Origin: JBLHKW01 sp047618565
GTDB lineage: Bacteria; Planctomycetota; UBA1135; GCA-002686595
Length of the DNA stretch: 64,000 nucleotides
Assembly: GCA_047618565.1 (NCBI GenBank)
Contig: JBLHKW010000002.1
Coordinates: 62,001-126,000 of the forward strand
Reading direction: 5' to 3'
Shown here: positions 16,362 to 23,047 of the stretch, one piece after another
Position numbering within the stretch: the first letter of the stretch is position 1
Layout: each line of letters starts with the position of its first letter
Notes under the pieces: model-generated
Databases searched by the model: none
What the model saw: only the letters and a program-made list of their open reading frames with translations
Told to the model about the DNA's origin: nothing
Made by a program: the position numbers and the translations under genes

Positions 16362-16679
16362 TCAGCTGTCCTTCAGAAGTCCACGTGCGGCACGCTCGAC
16401 GATCTCTGCGTCGTTCAATGTGCCTGCTTCGTAGGCCGCCCGCAGCGCCTGAACGCGTTCTGCGCGGTCTGCCGATCCCGTGTCGTTCTGCACCTGTGCC
16501 TCGAGGCTCTTGACCGTCTGGGACAGCTCGATGCGGTCCTTCTTGTCCAGGCGCTCCGGATCCGACCCTTCGCGGATGATCTCCCGCGACGGCGCCGTGA
16601 TATCCGACCCTAGCTTCCCAGCCGTCGCACCGGGGTCTTTCGACCCTGTGATGCTGTTCAGTTGCTTGTGGATTTCCAT
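16362..16679 (-). CDS. flgM: Anti-sigma-28 factor FlgM
   Basis: 105 residues from the ATG at 16679, which has a strong AGGAG about 8 nt upstream. A much longer open frame through the same start is not needed. The start MEIHKQLNSITGS and the C-terminal sigma-binding region (DKKDRIELSQTVKSLEAQV, then RVQALRAAYEAGTL) match the FlgM pattern. FlgM holds FliA inactive until it is exported after hook completion. It lies opposite the fliA-containing operon and has its own FliA-type promoter, giving negative feedback. Confidence 0.9.
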   Translation of the reverse strand: MEIHKQLNSITGSKDPGATAGKLGSDITAPSREIIREGSDPERLDKKDRIELSQTVKSLEAQVQNDTGSADRAERVQALRAAYEAGTLNDAEIVERAARGLLKDS

Positions 16680-16723
16680 GATAGATCTCTCCTGTCGGAG
16701 CCCGGCGAATGGGCCCCGAAGTG

Positions 16724-16750
16724 TTATCGGGTGCCTCAGGGCCAGCATGA
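16724..16750 (-). promoter_or_regulatory. FliA (sigma-28) type promoter for flgM
   Basis: Read on the minus strand: TCAT (16750-16747), 15 nt, then CCCGATAA (16731-16724). The -10 octamer is identical to that of the fliD promoter and the spacing is the same. The expected start near 16717 leaves a ~38-nt leader to the flgM ATG. Confidence 0.75.
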
Positions 16751-17002
16751 ACGTTTTATGGAGAAATTCCCTGAAGAGGGTCCTGCCGACCCAATCAGGG
16801 CCCAATTTTCCGAACGGCCTGGGTCTGGTGTTGGTGGGGGAGCAAGCCCAGCGGCCGCTTCGCGGCGGGAGCGGCCTGTAGCGCTCGTCCCGAACCCCAC
16901 CGAAGCCAGTCAGTCGGCTTTCTTTCCGACATCGAACACGAAAGCCAGGGCCACGGCCCTCCACGCCTTGTGCAACCTGGGAACCGCTCGCATGATGCTG
17001 GC

Positions 17003-19351
17003 ATGGGTTCGCAAATGCGCTCTGGGCCCCGTGGGGCATGGCTGATCGGGTTCCTGGCGTGCCTCCTGGGGGCACCATTGCTGGGCCAGGGGCAGGCGGA
17101 CGACCGCTCGTCGCGGGTCGACTACGTGATCGAGGCCCGTGTCGATGGGGAGACCAAGGTCCTCGACGGGCGCGAAACGATCACCTGGACGAACCGCACC
17201 TCGGCCGCGGCCAGCGACCTCTGGTTCCACCTTTATATAAACGCCTTCTCCAACAACCGCTCCACGCACCTGTGGGAGGGCAAGGGCAAGGTGCGCCGTG
17301 GCGGCAAGATGGAGCGCGGCTGGGGCTGGCAGCGGGTCACCTCCGTGAAGGTCGGGGGCACGGAACTGGTCGATCAGCTCGAATTCGGTCAACCCGACGA
17401 CGGCCGCGGAGAAGACCGCACCGTGATTCGCATTCCCCTGCCGCAGCCGGTCGAGCCGGGGGCGTCGATCACCATCGAGCTCGAGTGGGCCTCTCAGTTG
17501 CCCCAGGTCCAGCGCCGGACGGGCTACAAGGACCGCTTCCTCTTCATCGCACAGTGGTTTCCCAAGCTGGGCGTCTTCGAGGGCGCCGCCGGCTGGAACT
17601 GCCACCAGTTCCACTACAGCAGCGAGTTCTACTCGAACTTCGGCACCTACGACGTGACCCTGGATCTGCCCGAGGAGTACGCGGGCAAGGTCGGAGCATC
17701 GGGGGTGCAGGCGGGTGAGCCCATCGTGGCGGACGGTCGCGTACGCACACGATTCCTGGCGCCGTCACTCGCCGATCGCGAACGCGTCGACTGGACCGGC
17801 AAGTCGCCCCTGGTGCACGACTTCACGTGGACCGCGGACCCCGGCTACGTAGTGCGGGATGAGGTCTTCAGCTTTGACGCCTGGGCCACACGTTTCGCCG
17901 ATGACGTGGCCGAGGTCGAGCGCTCCCTGGCGGCGGCCGGTGAGGGCGTGCTGGGCCAGGCCCGGACGCGCGACGTCAAGGTGCGCGTGTTGATCCAGCC
18001 GGAGCGCGAGAGTCAGTGGCAGCGTCACTTTGAAGCCACCTGCGCCGCGCTGTTCTTCTACGGCCTGTGGTTCGGCGAGTATCCCTACGAGCAGATCACG
18101 GTGGTCGATCCGGCCTGGGGCGGCCACGCTGCGGGGGGCATGGAGTATCCGACCTTATTCACCTGCGGTACGCGCCTGTTCACCTCGCCGCGCATGCACC
18201 GTCCCGAAGGCGTGACCGTGCACGAGGCCGGCCACCAGTTCTGGTACGGATTGGTTGCGAACAACGAGTTCGAGAACCCGTGGATGGACGAGGGGTTCAA
18301 CTCGTACACCGACTCCGAAGCGATGTATCGGGCCTACGGTGAGACGCGCGCAGCGACCTGGTACGCGGACCTGCCCGTCTGGGGCCGGCGTGCAACCGCG
18401 CGTCCCGGTGGTCGCGATTGGGCGGACTGGATCACCATGCGCAAGATCCCGCTCGGACTGGTGAACCTGCGTCCGCTCGGGCCATCGGGCTTCATGGACT
18501 GGTGGAAGGACCAGCCCCTGCTAACACTCGCCGAGCAGGTCACGGATCCGCGCTGGGCGGACCGTTCCGGCTACCTGCGCAACCCCGAGTGGGATCCGAT
18601 CACCACGAGTTCGTGGGAATTCGTCGATACGAGCAGCTACGGGACCAACAGTTATCCGCGCCCGGCCGCGGCCTTGAGAACCCTGGCTGGACTGGTGGGG
18701 CGCGAGACATTCCTGCGCGGCATGCGCTCGTACGCCAAGGAGTGGCGTTATCGACACCCGTACCCGGACGATTTCTTCGAGGCATTCCAGGCCGGAGCGG
18801 ATGTCGACATGGCCTGGTACATGGAGGACGTGTTTCGCGGGACCGGGACGCTGGACTGGAGCGTGCAGGTCGGGCAGCGCCGTACACCGCCCGAGATTGG
18901 TTTCTTCCAGGGGTCGGACGGGGCGTTTGCGCAGGTTGCCGAGGCGGATGACGAGGACGAAGAGGAGGACGAAGACGAGGACGACTTCGACGACGAAGGT
19001 TCGTTCGCCGACGGCGAGGAACGCCTCTTCGACGTGCTGCTGCGTCGCAAGGGTACGCTGCGGTTGCCGGTCGATGTCCTGGTCAAGTTCGATGACGACA
19101 CCGAGCAGACCTACACCTGGTCGCGTGAGATGCAGGCCGACGTGAAGTGGTGGCGACTACCGATCCCACCGGGGCCCAGGAAAATCCACTCGGTGATCCT
19201 CGACCCAGAGCGGCTGATCCTTCTGGACGCCGATATGTCGGACAATCAGTGGTACGCCGAGTCGGACGAGGTCATGCCGTGGCGCTGGGCCGAACGGGTG
19301 CTGGTCCAGTACGAGCACATCCTGCACTGGTTCGCAAACACGGGCGGTTGA
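17003..19351 (+). CDS. Exported M1-family metallopeptidase
   Basis: About 782 residues from the ATG at 17003; GTG 16970 and ATG 17015 are alternatives, and none has a good ribosome site. A signal peptide (RGAWLIGFLACLLGAPLLGQ) is present. The zinc site is complete: HEAGH at ~407-411 and Glu 18 residues later in NPWMDEGFNSY, the HExxH-x18-E of M1 aminopeptidases. GGHAAGGMEYPTLF precedes it as the exopeptidase-type GxMEN-like element. Near residue 650 there is a run of about 20 almost pure Asp/Glu residues. It is followed 2 nt later by a membrane protein gene. Confidence 0.9.
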   Translation: MGSQMRSGPRGAWLIGFLACLLGAPLLGQGQADDRSSRVDYVIEARVDGETKVLDGRETITWTNRTSAAASDLWFHLYINAFSNNRSTHLWEGKGKVRRGGKMERGWGWQRVTSVKVGGTELVDQLEFGQPDDGRGEDRTVIRIPLPQPVEPGASITIELEWASQLPQVQRRTGYKDRFLFIAQWFPKLGVFEGAAGWNCHQFHYSSEFYSNFGTYDVTLDLPEEYAGKVGASGVQAGEPIVADGRVRTRFLAPSLADRERVDWTGKSPLVHDFTWTADPGYVVRDEVFSFDAWATRFADDVAEVERSLAAAGEGVLGQARTRDVKVRVLIQPERESQWQRHFEATCAALFFYGLWFGEYPYEQITVVDPAWGGHAAGGMEYPTLFTCGTRLFTSPRMHRPEGVTVHEAGHQFWYGLVANNEFENPWMDEGFNSYTDSEAMYRAYGETRAATWYADLPVWGRRATARPGGRDWADWITMRKIPLGLVNLRPLGPSGFMDWWKDQPLLTLAEQVTDPRWADRSGYLRNPEWDPITTSSWEFVDTSSYGTNSYPRPAAALRTLAGLVGRETFLRGMRSYAKEWRYRHPYPDDFFEAFQAGADVDMAWYMEDVFRGTGTLDWSVQVGQRRTPPEIGFFQGSDGAFAQVAEADDEDEEEDEDEDDFDDEGSFADGEERLFDVLLRRKGTLRLPVDVLVKFDDDTEQTYTWSREMQADVKWWRLPIPPGPRKIHSVILDPERLILLDADMSDNQWYAESDEVMPWRWAERVLVQYEHILHWFANTGG

Positions 19352-19353
19352 TC

Positions 19354-20397
19354 ATGGAGACGAATAACTCAACCGACGGCGGGCGTTCGTGGACGGCGAT
19401 CAAGGCCGCCGCGGCGCGTCCGACCGTCTGGATCAGCACCTGGGCCGCGCTCTTCGCCATGGGCCTCGCGCTAGCCTTGCCCTGGCAGGCCTGGTTCGCC
19501 GACAGCACTTCCCATCGGTACGCCATCGATGAGCTGATCGCGTCGCTCACGGCGACCTTCCGCGTGGACACGGCGGCGGCGACCGCGCAGCTCGATTCGC
19601 AGACCGCGCAATCCGGCGCTGTGATGGCGCTGGCAGCAGTCATGCTGGGAATCTTCTCGGCGGGTGGCTGGCTGGTCATCTTCCTCGATGGTCGCGATGG
19701 CCCGCGACTGCGTCGTTTCCTCGGGGGCGGTGCACGCCACTTCGCACGCTTCTTCCGTCTCTGGCTGCTCTTGATGCTGCTCCTCGGTGGCTGGTACTGG
19801 CTCTTCTACGAGGATCCCTGGGACACGTTCGTGCTGACACGCTGGCTGCGCGTACCGGAGTACGATCAGGGTGATCTCTACACGATGGACTCCGAGCTGC
19901 ACGTGGTCGCCCTGGGCTGGGCGCGCGACCTGCTGTTCGGTCTGGGTTTCGCGTTTTTCATGGCCTGCGGGACCTATGCGCGCACGCGCATGGCCTATCT
20001 GTCACGCTACTCGGCCTTCACAGCCCTGCTCGGCGCCCTCGGCATGATCCTGCGCCACCCGATTCGTACCTTGCGTCCGCTGATCGCACTGTTCGTGTTC
20101 GAGGCCTTGTTCGTGACCCTGGCTTTGGGCTGGTCGGTGCGCGCTATCGGTTGGCAGCTCGGGCACGGGAACTCCGTGTTCCTGGTCCTGGCCCTGTTCC
20201 TGCTCGGCCAGCTGGCCGTTCTGTTACGCGAGCTCGGTCGTGGCGCCAAGTACCACGCCGCGTTACACGTCGTGCACGCCATCCGCCCCAGATCGGACGA
20301 CCCGGAATTGACTTCGATCGGTGGCCCTGGCGGACCCCAGTACCCCATCGACGAGAACTCCGAGGCCGCGACGGACGGCTTCGGGGCGACGATCTAG
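19354..20397 (+). CDS. Polytopic membrane protein of unknown function
   Basis: 347 residues from the ATG 2 nt after the peptidase stop; the open frame extends further upstream but that overlaps the peptidase. It has about six hydrophobic segments (residues ~22-42, ~95-118, ~130-150, ~195-215, ~240-265, ~275-295). A periplasmic-looking loop rich in Thr/Ala/Gln lies near residues 50-90. It resembles general DUF-type membrane proteins found next to exported peptidases. No specific family is recognised. The C-terminal ~40 residues are hydrophilic. Confidence 0.8.
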   Translation: METNNSTDGGRSWTAIKAAAARPTVWISTWAALFAMGLALALPWQAWFADSTSHRYAIDELIASLTATFRVDTAAATAQLDSQTAQSGAVMALAAVMLGIFSAGGWLVIFLDGRDGPRLRRFLGGGARHFARFFRLWLLLMLLLGGWYWLFYEDPWDTFVLTRWLRVPEYDQGDLYTMDSELHVVALGWARDLLFGLGFAFFMACGTYARTRMAYLSRYSAFTALLGALGMILRHPIRTLRPLIALFVFEALFVTLALGWSVRAIGWQLGHGNSVFLVLALFLLGQLAVLLRELGRGAKYHAALHVVHAIRPRSDDPELTSIGGPGGPQYPIDENSEAATDGFGATI

Positions 20398-20409
20398 CCT
20401 GGTGGGGGA

Positions 20410-20530
20410 GGAAATACGGAGCCCGGGCAAGGAAATACGGAGCCCGGGCAATCTCCACCACATGGCCCTAGCCGGCCAGCAAGCGAATGCAACTCTCCGC
20501 CATGTGGTGGAGATTGCCCGGGCTCCGTAT
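20410..20530. repeat. Long palindromic repeat with a duplicated arm tip (REPIN-like)
   Basis: A 32-nt arm at 20435-20466 is perfectly inverted at 20499-20530, separated by a 32-nt spacer. The arm begins ATACGGAGCCCGGGCAATC and ends CACATGGC. The outer 21 nt of the left arm region is also duplicated in tandem (20410-20430 and 20431-20451). The element lies between convergent genes. Its tip TACGGAGCC recurs in a second palindrome at 49656-49758, suggesting a dispersed family. It would also act as a strong hairpin for transcription from either side. Confidence 0.85.
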
Positions 20531-20538
20531 CTCCGCTG

Positions 20539-21237
20539 TCAGAGTCGGATCGGCAGCGATCGACCCAGATCGACCCGGTCTGGTTGGACCAGGGTCGTGT
20601 AGGCGAAGGCCTCGACGCCGTTGGCAACGGCGTGTCGCAGCATCCGACCGTACACCGGGTCGATGTCGTCGGCGGGTCCGAAGCTCTCCACGTCGTCGCG
20701 GGACACGCAGAAGAAGATCACGCCACGGCCGCCGGCCTGGACCACGCCCTCCAGCTCGACCAGGTGCTTCTGGCCACGCTTGGTGACCGCGTCGGGGAAG
20801 GACGCGTGGCCGTCGCGCACCAGGGTCGTGCTCTTGACCTCGACGTAGCAGGCTGGGCGCCCGTCGTCCTCGAGCAGGATGTCGATGCGGCTGCCCGTTC
20901 CATAGCGCACCTCGCGCCGCAGACCAGCGTAGCCCGTGAGTTCGGGGACGGATCCCGCGCCGATGGCCTCGGCCACGATCTCGTTGGCCAGGGAGGTGTC
21001 CACCGTGACCCAGGTGCCATCGATCTCGATCGTCTGGAAGGTGTAGCGCAGCTTGCGGGCTGGATTCTGGCTGTCGCGCAGGATCGTGCGCGCGCCCTCA
21101 GGGGTGCAGCCGAGCAATGTGCCCGTGTTGGGGCAATGGGCGGTGAGGGTCTCGCCGCCGGGCAGCTCGATGTCCGCCAGGAAGCGCTTGTAGCGCTTGA
21201 GCAGGCGTCCCTCGATGATGGGTCGGTCGATCAGCAT
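20539..21237 (-). CDS. sfsA: SfsA family protein (sugar fermentation stimulation protein homologue)
   Basis: 232 residues, the normal SfsA length. Family blocks: RLLKRYKRFLADIEL, AHCPNTGTLLGC, PARKLRYTFQTIEI, VDTSLANEIVAEAI, and the nuclease-like RIDILLEDD ... CYVEVKSTTLV followed by FPDAVTKRGQKHLVEL. The E-V-K core in the last part belongs to a PD-(D/E)xK-like fold. SfsA proteins bind DNA non-specifically; their physiological role is poorly defined. It is divergent from prfB, with 63 nt between the starts. Confidence 0.94.
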   Translation of the reverse strand: MLIDRPIIEGRLLKRYKRFLADIELPGGETLTAHCPNTGTLLGCTPEGARTILRDSQNPARKLRYTFQTIEIDGTWVTVDTSLANEIVAEAIGAGSVPELTGYAGLRREVRYGTGSRIDILLEDDGRPACYVEVKSTTLVRDGHASFPDAVTKRGQKHLVELEGVVQAGGRGVIFFCVSRDDVESFGPADDIDPVYGRMLRHAVANGVEAFAYTTLVQPDRVDLGRSLPIRL

Positions 21238-21300
21238 GGGGCAAAAAATACACGAAGGGCGCAGGCTTCCGGTGGGCGGAGACTAGAATTCGCCGACATC

Positions 21301-22402
21301 ATGAGCCTGCTCAGCGACCACGTTCAAAGCGCCAAAGAATTCCTCAGCCGGCTGGGTCAGCTGAAGGAGCGTCTTTGACTTCGATCCACTCTGCACGCGC
21401 ATGGGCGAGATCGAGGAGGCCCAGGCCTCTCCCGACTTCTGGGACAACCAGGAGAAGAGTCAGAAGCTGATCGCGGAGATGAAGACCGCGCGGGCGGTGA
21501 TCGATCCCATCCGCGCTGTGGAACAGGGGCTCGAGGACGTCGACCTCTACGCCGAAATGGCGGAGGAAGAAGGCGAAGGTGAAGCTTTCACAGAGCTCGA
21601 GGAACGCCTGGCGACGGTTGCCAAGCAGATCGACAAGCTCGAGTTCCAGGTGATGCTGGGCGGCCCCAATGACAAGGGCAACGCCTACCTACAGATCAGT
21701 GCTGGGGCCGGCGGCGTCGACTCCTGCGATTTCGCGGCGATGCTCATGCGCATGTACGTGCGCTGGGCGGAGAATCGCGGCTTCAAGGTCAGCGAGGTCG
21801 ATCTCGCGGAGGAGCCTGAGGCCGGAATTCGCACCGCTACGCTGTGCATCGAGGGCCCGTACGCGTTCGGCTATGTGAAGGCCGAGTCGGGCGTTCACAG
21901 GCTCGTACGCATCAGCCCATTCGACAGTCAGGCTCGCCGCCATACGGCCTTCGCGTCCGTCGATGCGTCGCCCGACGTGCCGGACGACATCGACATCGAG
22001 CTCAACGAGTCGGATATCAAGGTCGACACCATGCGCGCCGGTGGAGCGGGCGGCCAGCACGTCAACAAGACCGAGTCGGCGGTTCGCATGACCCACATTC
22101 CCACGGGCGTGGTCGTGCGTTGCCAGAACGAGCGTAGTCAGCACAAGAACCGGGCCATGGCCTTGAAGCTGCTGAAGGCCAAGCTGGTTCAGCTCGAGGA
22201 GAGCAAGCGCGACGCGGAGATGGCCAAGCTCTATGGAGAGAAGGGCGAGATCGCGTGGGGCAACCAGATCCGATCGTACGTGATGAACCCCTATCAGATG
22301 GTGAAAGACCATCGCACGAACTTCGAAAAGGGGAACGTGCAGGGCGTACTCGATGGCGACATCGACGAGTTCATCGAAGCCTATTTGAAGAAGCGTCACT
22401 AG
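21301..22402 (+). CDS. prfB: Peptide chain release factor 2, with programmed +1 frameshift
   Basis: The product is RF2 (366 residues), which terminates at UGA and UAA. The first 25 codons from the ATG at 21301 end at an in-frame UGA (21376-21378). Shifting +1 at CUU-UGA-C continues into DFDPLCTRMGEIEEAQ and the rest of the protein. The tripeptide SPF that specifies RF2 is present (VRISPFDSQARRH), and the catalytic GGQ is encoded at 22049-22057. The coding sequence is therefore 21301-21375 joined to 21377-22402. The TAG stop lies inside the left terminal repeat of a MITE-like element. Confidence 0.97.
21364..21379 (+). promoter_or_regulatory. RF2 programmed frameshift site
   Basis: AAGGAG (21364-21369), a 3-nt spacer, then CUU-UGA-C (21373-21379). 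This is the classical arrangement: an internal Shine-Dalgarno stimulates slippage of the CUU-decoding tRNA into +1 when RF2 is scarce and UGA termination is slow. It autoregulates RF2. Confidence 0.96.
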
Positions 22403-22575
22403 CAGCCCGTTGAAAAACTCCCTACTCGACTTCGCCCTCTCCGCCGCCGCTGCGTCGTGCTCGTCGAGCCGTGCTCAGCGGCCCTACAGGGCCGCCTCCG
22501 CCGTCTCGACTTCGCACTCCTTGCTGCGACGAAGATGGCTTCGTCTCGCTACGGGACTTTTTCAACGGGCTGCTA
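22400..22575. mobile_element. MITE-like element with 23-bp terminal inverted repeats
   Basis: TAGCAGCCCGTTGAAAAACT... at 22400-22422 is inverted at 22553-22575 with one mismatch in 23. Both ends finish in TA, consistent with a TA target duplication as made by IS630/Tc1-type transposases. The 130-bp interior has no credible gene; it is GC- and Cys/Ser-codon-like, with an 8-bp internal hairpin (GCGGCCCT/AGGGCCGC). The left end overlaps the prfB stop. The empty site would still have read TAG. Confidence 0.75.
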
Positions 22576-22645
22576 GGCATGGGTTGGCGGGTGGCCTCGC
22601 CTTCGCTGCTGGTGATGCGATGATCACGAATCACGGAGTCCAGGC

Positions 22646-23047
22646 ATGACGGATCGACAAGCACACCCCCATTTCGACGACGGTGGCACGCTGCACTGGC
22701 ACACGAGCTTCGCGGAAGCGCGCGCCCAGGCCGAACGGGAGGGAAAGCGGATCTTCATAGAGTTCGGTCGCGAACTCTGAGGCCAGTGTCGCTCCCTCGT
22801 GCAGGGAGTCATTCCACGCCCGGACGTCGCACCTCTCTTGCAGGAGCACTTCGTGGCCCTGGCCTCTGACGCGGACGACGCGGAGGAGACGGTGCTGGCG
22901 CTGGCCAGCCAGCTCGAGGACGCCATGATGTTGCCGTTCGTGCTGTTTGCCGACGCGGATGGTGCACTCCTTGACGGCTATTCGGGGGTGGTCACGCCGC
23001 CCTACCTGATCAAGACCCTGAAGAAGCTGATAGGTGATCCGGCGTGA
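22646..23047 (+). CDS. Candidate selenoprotein: thioredoxin-like, UGA-encoded Sec in UxxC
   Basis: Read through the in-frame UGA at 22778-22780, this gives a 133-residue thioredoxin-like protein: MTDRQAHPHFDDGGTLHWHT, FAEARAQAEREGKRIFIEFG, then REL-U-GQC-RSL at residues 42-51, and a C-terminal LPFVLFADADGALLDGYSG typical of the beta-3/beta-4 hairpin. Sec45 would occupy the first position of the redox CxxC, the usual place for Sec in such proteins. The frame is open on both sides and a GGAG lies 7 nt before the ATG. It overlaps the DUF255 gene by 4 nt. A nonsense-mutated pseudogene is the alternative. Standard gene calling would give only the part after the UGA. Confidence 0.8.
22778..22809 (+). 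promoter_or_regulatory. SECIS-like hairpin directly downstream of the UGA codon
   Basis: CTCCCT (22792-22797) pairs perfectly with AGGGAG (22803-22808), extended by a G-U pair (22791/22809), around the loop CGUGC. The loop has a G at its second position and begins 17 nt after the UGA. This fits the general bacterial SECIS rules as I recall them: 16-37 nt from UGA to loop, a short stem, and a G among the first two loop bases. SelB would bind here. Confidence 0.65.

Noticed and set aside
20410..20530. Direct repeats as a CRISPR array
   Set aside because: Only two adjacent copies with no spacers, and they are part of one long inverted repeat.
22410..22649. Open frame within the MITE-like element
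   Set aside because: Low-complexity Ser/Ala/Arg translation lying in a non-coding inverted-repeat element; no ribosome site.
22778..22780. UGA as an ordinary stop that truncates a pseudogene
   Set aside because: Not excluded, but the match of its position to the CxxC, the open frame after it and the SECIS-like hairpin favour Sec. Kept as the stated alternative.
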